A DNA stretch of 45,423 nt from Hyphomonas sp. (GTDB lineage Bacteria; Pseudomonadota; Alphaproteobacteria; Caulobacterales; Hyphomonadaceae). Position 1 is the stretch's first letter; the number at the start of each line of letters is the position of its first letter. Location of the stretch: NCBI RefSeq assembly GCF_022844445.1, contig NZ_JALHLS010000021.1, forward strand, positions 1 through 45,423, written 5' to 3'. Position numbers and translations under genes: made by a program. The notes beneath the pieces were generated by a model. The model was not told the origin of the DNA, made no database searches, and saw only the letters and a list, made by a program, of their open reading frames with translations. Shown here one piece after another: positions 43,505 to 45,423 of this stretch.

Positions 43505-44602
43505 TCAACTCATCCATCTCAGGAGGCGGGGCTGGATGGGGTTGGTGAACTCGCGGCCTTCGGTGCGGGCGCTGGTCCATTCGCGCTTGAGCTGCTGGTA
43601 CCATTTGGCCTGCACGTCGATGTCATCGATCCAGAGCATTGCCTTCTGGTGCGCCATGCCCTGGTTTTGCAGGTCCACCATCTCGCCGTCCTGGGCAAGG
43701 AATTTCGCGCCCATGCGTCTGGCGACGGGCACCGCGAGGTGGAGCAGCGGGGCGCCGGTCCACCAGGTGAACTGGGTGATGCGGGTTTTCTTCGGCGCCT
43801 CGGGCGTCAGGCAGGTGAGCGTGAGGAGGCGCGCGGTGTCGTTGGAGATGATTTCCCAGCGGTAGCCCGGCAGCTGGAAGCAGATCTCGGTCTGCACATT
43901 GCCCCCGAACACCCAGCGGTAGAGTTTCGAGTTTGACGAAGGGGCGTGGCGGTCGATGGCCCAGCCGCGCTCGATGGGGCCAAAAGGCTTTTCCTTTAGC
44001 TTCAGGCCGGCAGAGGGCGGGCGCCACCACCACTGGTTATGCACGAAGGGCACGTGGGCAGGGTCCATCAGGCCGACGACGGCATCGTCCATGTGGGCAT
44101 TGAAGATGTCTTCGATGACGAAGCCCGGTTTGTCCGGGAGCGGACCAAAGGACGGGGGCGGCACGGCAGGCGGCGCGAAGCTGCGCGGATCGTGCGCGAC
44201 ATAGAGATAGACGGCGCCGTTCGCCTCATGGACGGGAAAGCGGCGGACTTTGACCTTGGTCGGGTCGTAGGGGCTGTCCTGCGTCAGGCTCGGCATCAGT
44301 CGGCAGCCGCCATCCGTGCCGAACCGCCAGCCGTGATAGGGGCATTGCAGCGTCCATTCCCCTTTCGTCTCGATCTGCCGGCCGGCCGACAGCGGCACGA
44401 GACGGTGGGGGCAGATGTCGCGCAGGGCGAAGGCTTCGCCGGCGGGGGTGCGGCCGACGACGACGGGCTCGCCGAGGATCATCAACCGTTCCTGCGTGCC
44501 GGGCTTCAGACGGACTGACGGCGCGGCGAGATACCAGCTGTCCGTGAGGTAGCCCTCATCGGTGATGCCGGCTTTTGCAGGAACGGGCTGGGTATCAGGC
44601 AA
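43505..44602 (-). CDS. Rieske-type non-heme iron oxygenase
   Basis: 365-aa oxygenase component. The Rieske [2Fe-2S] ligands are C64 and H66 (CPHRLVP), then C87 and H90 (CPYHGW). The catalytic iron region is [20 protein letters not shown] with candidate ligands H183 and H188. It resembles vanillate O-demethylase/PaO-type ring-hydroxylating oxygenases that act on aromatic substrates; the electron-donating reductase is not encoded nearby and the substrate is unknown. ATG 44602 lies 8 nt after the stop of the upstream I42-type gene, so the two are probably one operon. Confidence 0.92.
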   Translation of the reverse strand: MPDTQPVPAKAGITDEGYLTDSWYLAAPSVRLKPGTQERLMILGEPVVVGRTPAGEAFALRDICPHRLVPLSAGRQIETKGEWTLQCPYHGWRFGTDGGCRLMPSLTQDSPYDPTKVKVRRFPVHEANGAVYLYVAHDPRSFAPPAVPPPSFGPLPDKPGFVIEDIFNAHMDDAVVGLMDPAHVPFVHNQWWWRPPSAGLKLKEKPFGPIERGWAIDRHAPSSNSKLYRWVFGGNVQTEICFQLPGYRWEIISNDTARLLTLTCLTPEAPKKTRITQFTWWTGAPLLHLAVPVARRMGAKFLAQDGEMVDLQNQGMAHQKAMLWIDDIDVQAKWYQQLKREWTSARTEGREFTNPIQPRLLRWMS

Positions 44603-44610
44603 GGCGGGAC

Positions 44611-45159
44611 TTACTCCGTGACCGTGACAGTCAGCTCGAACGTGTCCATCGGCTCTTCGTCGGATTCCCAGGGGCGGCCCTCGGTCAGGGTGAACTTGCC
44701 GGTGCCGGGGGCGGTCGCGGTGAAATCGAAGGAGAGATAGTGGTTGCCGCCCGTGAAGCCGGGCAGGCTCTGGTGGGCCGGATCGGTGGCACGGCCACCT
44801 TCACCTGCCGGGGTCATGAAGGCGGGCGTTTCTCCCAGATTCCATACATAACCAGCCGTTGGGATCGATTCGAGTTCGATGCGGAGGATTTCGCCGACTT
44901 TCAGCGCGACTTCGCCGCCCTTCTTGTCATAACCGGCATAGACCACACCGGCTTCGGCGGCAGCCTGGGCTTCGGCGGCGGCCTTGGCCGCTTCCTCGGC
45001 GGTCGGCATGATCGGGGGTTGCCATTCGGTGGGCTCCACGGCGGTCTCCTCTGCTGCGGCGGGATCGGCGACGGGCGCGGGCGCGTCCGCAGCCGTCTTG
45101 GGGCTGTGGCAGCAGGCGCCGAGCGCCAGGGCGGCTATTGCGGTAAGCAAAAGTCTCAT
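44611..45159 (-). CDS. Chagasin-like (I42) protease-inhibitor family lipoprotein
   Basis: 182-aa lipoprotein with lipobox LGAC (Cys16, followed by a second Cys), an Ala/Glu-rich linker (about 25-75) and a C-terminal immunoglobulin-like I42 domain (about 85-182). Two of the three inhibitor loops are visible: [10 protein letters not shown] and, near the end, a GRPWE stretch. Family members inhibit papain-like cysteine proteases. ATG 45159 with GAGGA 6 nt upstream; an upstream start would add [10 protein letters not shown] and no benefit. Divergent from lepA. Confidence 0.85.
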   Translation of the reverse strand: MRLLLTAIAALALGACCHSPKTAADAPAPVADPAAAEETAVEPTEWQPPIMPTAEEAAKAAAEAQAAAEAGVVYAGYDKKGGEVALKVGEILRIELESIPTAGYVWNLGETPAFMTPAGEGGRATDPAHQSLPGFTGGNHYLSFDFTATAPGTGKFTLTEGRPWESDEEPMDTFELTVTVTE

Positions 45160-45276
45160 GGAAAGTCCTCCTCGATCCAACGCCCGCACCTTTACGCCGC
45201 GCCGCCCGGCGGCGCCAGTGGGCCCGCCCGCCGACAGCTACTTCCCGCGCCGCACCTACGCCGCTATATGCCGCCC

Positions 45277-45423
45277 ATGACCCCACGCGACAAAATCCGC
45301 AATTTCTCGATCATTGCCCATATCGACCATGGCAAATCGACCCTCGCCGACCGGTGATCCAGGCCTGCGGCGGGCTTTCCGACCGTGAAATGAGCGAGCA
45401 GGTGCTCGATTCCATGGATATCG
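45277..45423 (+). CDS. lepA: Elongation factor 4 LepA, 5' end, with an apparent one-base deletion
   Basis: The N-terminus reads [20 protein letters not shown] (P-loop AHIDHGKST) and is typical of LepA, the ribosome-associated GTPase that helps translation and initiation-complex formation. After LADR at 45354 the frame hits TGA (45355-45357). In the next frame the sequence immediately continues [20 protein letters not shown], exactly the expected LepA continuation after LADRL. One C appears to be missing between CGG and TGATCC. The gene runs out of the window. ATG 45277 is chosen; ATG 45268 is in frame (adds MPP). This is a real mutation or a sequencing error. Confidence 0.85.

Overview
This is a GC-rich chromosomal window from an alphaproteobacterium, most likely a Hyphomonas/Caulobacter-type organism (Hyphomonadaceae is my best guess). 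The evidence is gene content: a GapR (DUF2312) nucleoid protein, a DUF1674 (SdhAF4-like) protein, a bacterial Coq4, an rsmB-rpe-heparinase-purH block, and a ruvCAB region followed on the same strand by ybgC-tolQRAB-pal-cpoB-tilS-ftsH. Most of the window is core genome. I see no rRNA, tRNA, CRISPR array, intact prophage or intact insertion sequence.

Layout. 1-2.2 kb holds a motA flagellar stator gene cut by the window edge and a divergent MFS transporter. 2.2-6.3 kb is a looser, visibly less GC-rich accessory stretch: a small secreted protein flanked by two near-identical 21-bp repeats, a GFA/CENP-V zinc protein, a small membrane protein, a possible insertion-sequence scar, and an ECF sigma factor overlapping the gene for a membrane protein. 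6.4-18.8 kb holds a lytic transglycosylase, a small rpmJ too short for most gene callers, a HAD phosphatase, TPR and alpha/beta-hydrolase genes, gapR, three NAD(P)-dependent reductases, an EamA transporter and several secreted or lipoprotein genes of unknown role. 18.9-26.1 kb is a conserved housekeeping block: DUF1674, htpX, rsmB, a glycine-zipper lipoprotein, rpe, a heparinase II/III-like gene and purH.

26.3-41.5 kb is largely on the minus strand and reads right to left: ruvC-ruvA-ruvB-coq4, then a DUF3137-like membrane protein-ybgC-tolQ-tolR-tolA-tolB-pal-cpoB-tilS-ftsH, then two small genes. DUF983 lies on the plus strand inside this block. RuvABC resolves Holliday junctions. The Tol-Pal complex uses proton-motive force (TolQR) to move TolA/TolB/Pal and constrict the outer membrane at division. 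TilS makes lysidine in tRNA-Ile. FtsH is the membrane quality-control protease.

41.5-45.4 kb holds SOUL and FAS1 lipoproteins, a degraded stretch with an EF-G domain IV-like remnant, a Rieske oxygenase paired with a chagasin-like inhibitor lipoprotein, and the start of lepA, which carries an apparent one-base deletion.

I did not find a clear new multi-gene system. The best candidates for a closer look are the sigma factor/membrane-protein pair, the cysteine-containing short TolA, Coq4 behind ruvCAB, the Rieske/I42-inhibitor pair, and the two disrupted translation-GTPase sequences near the right end. Coordinates and residue numbers were counted by hand; family names come from motif recognition, not from a database search.
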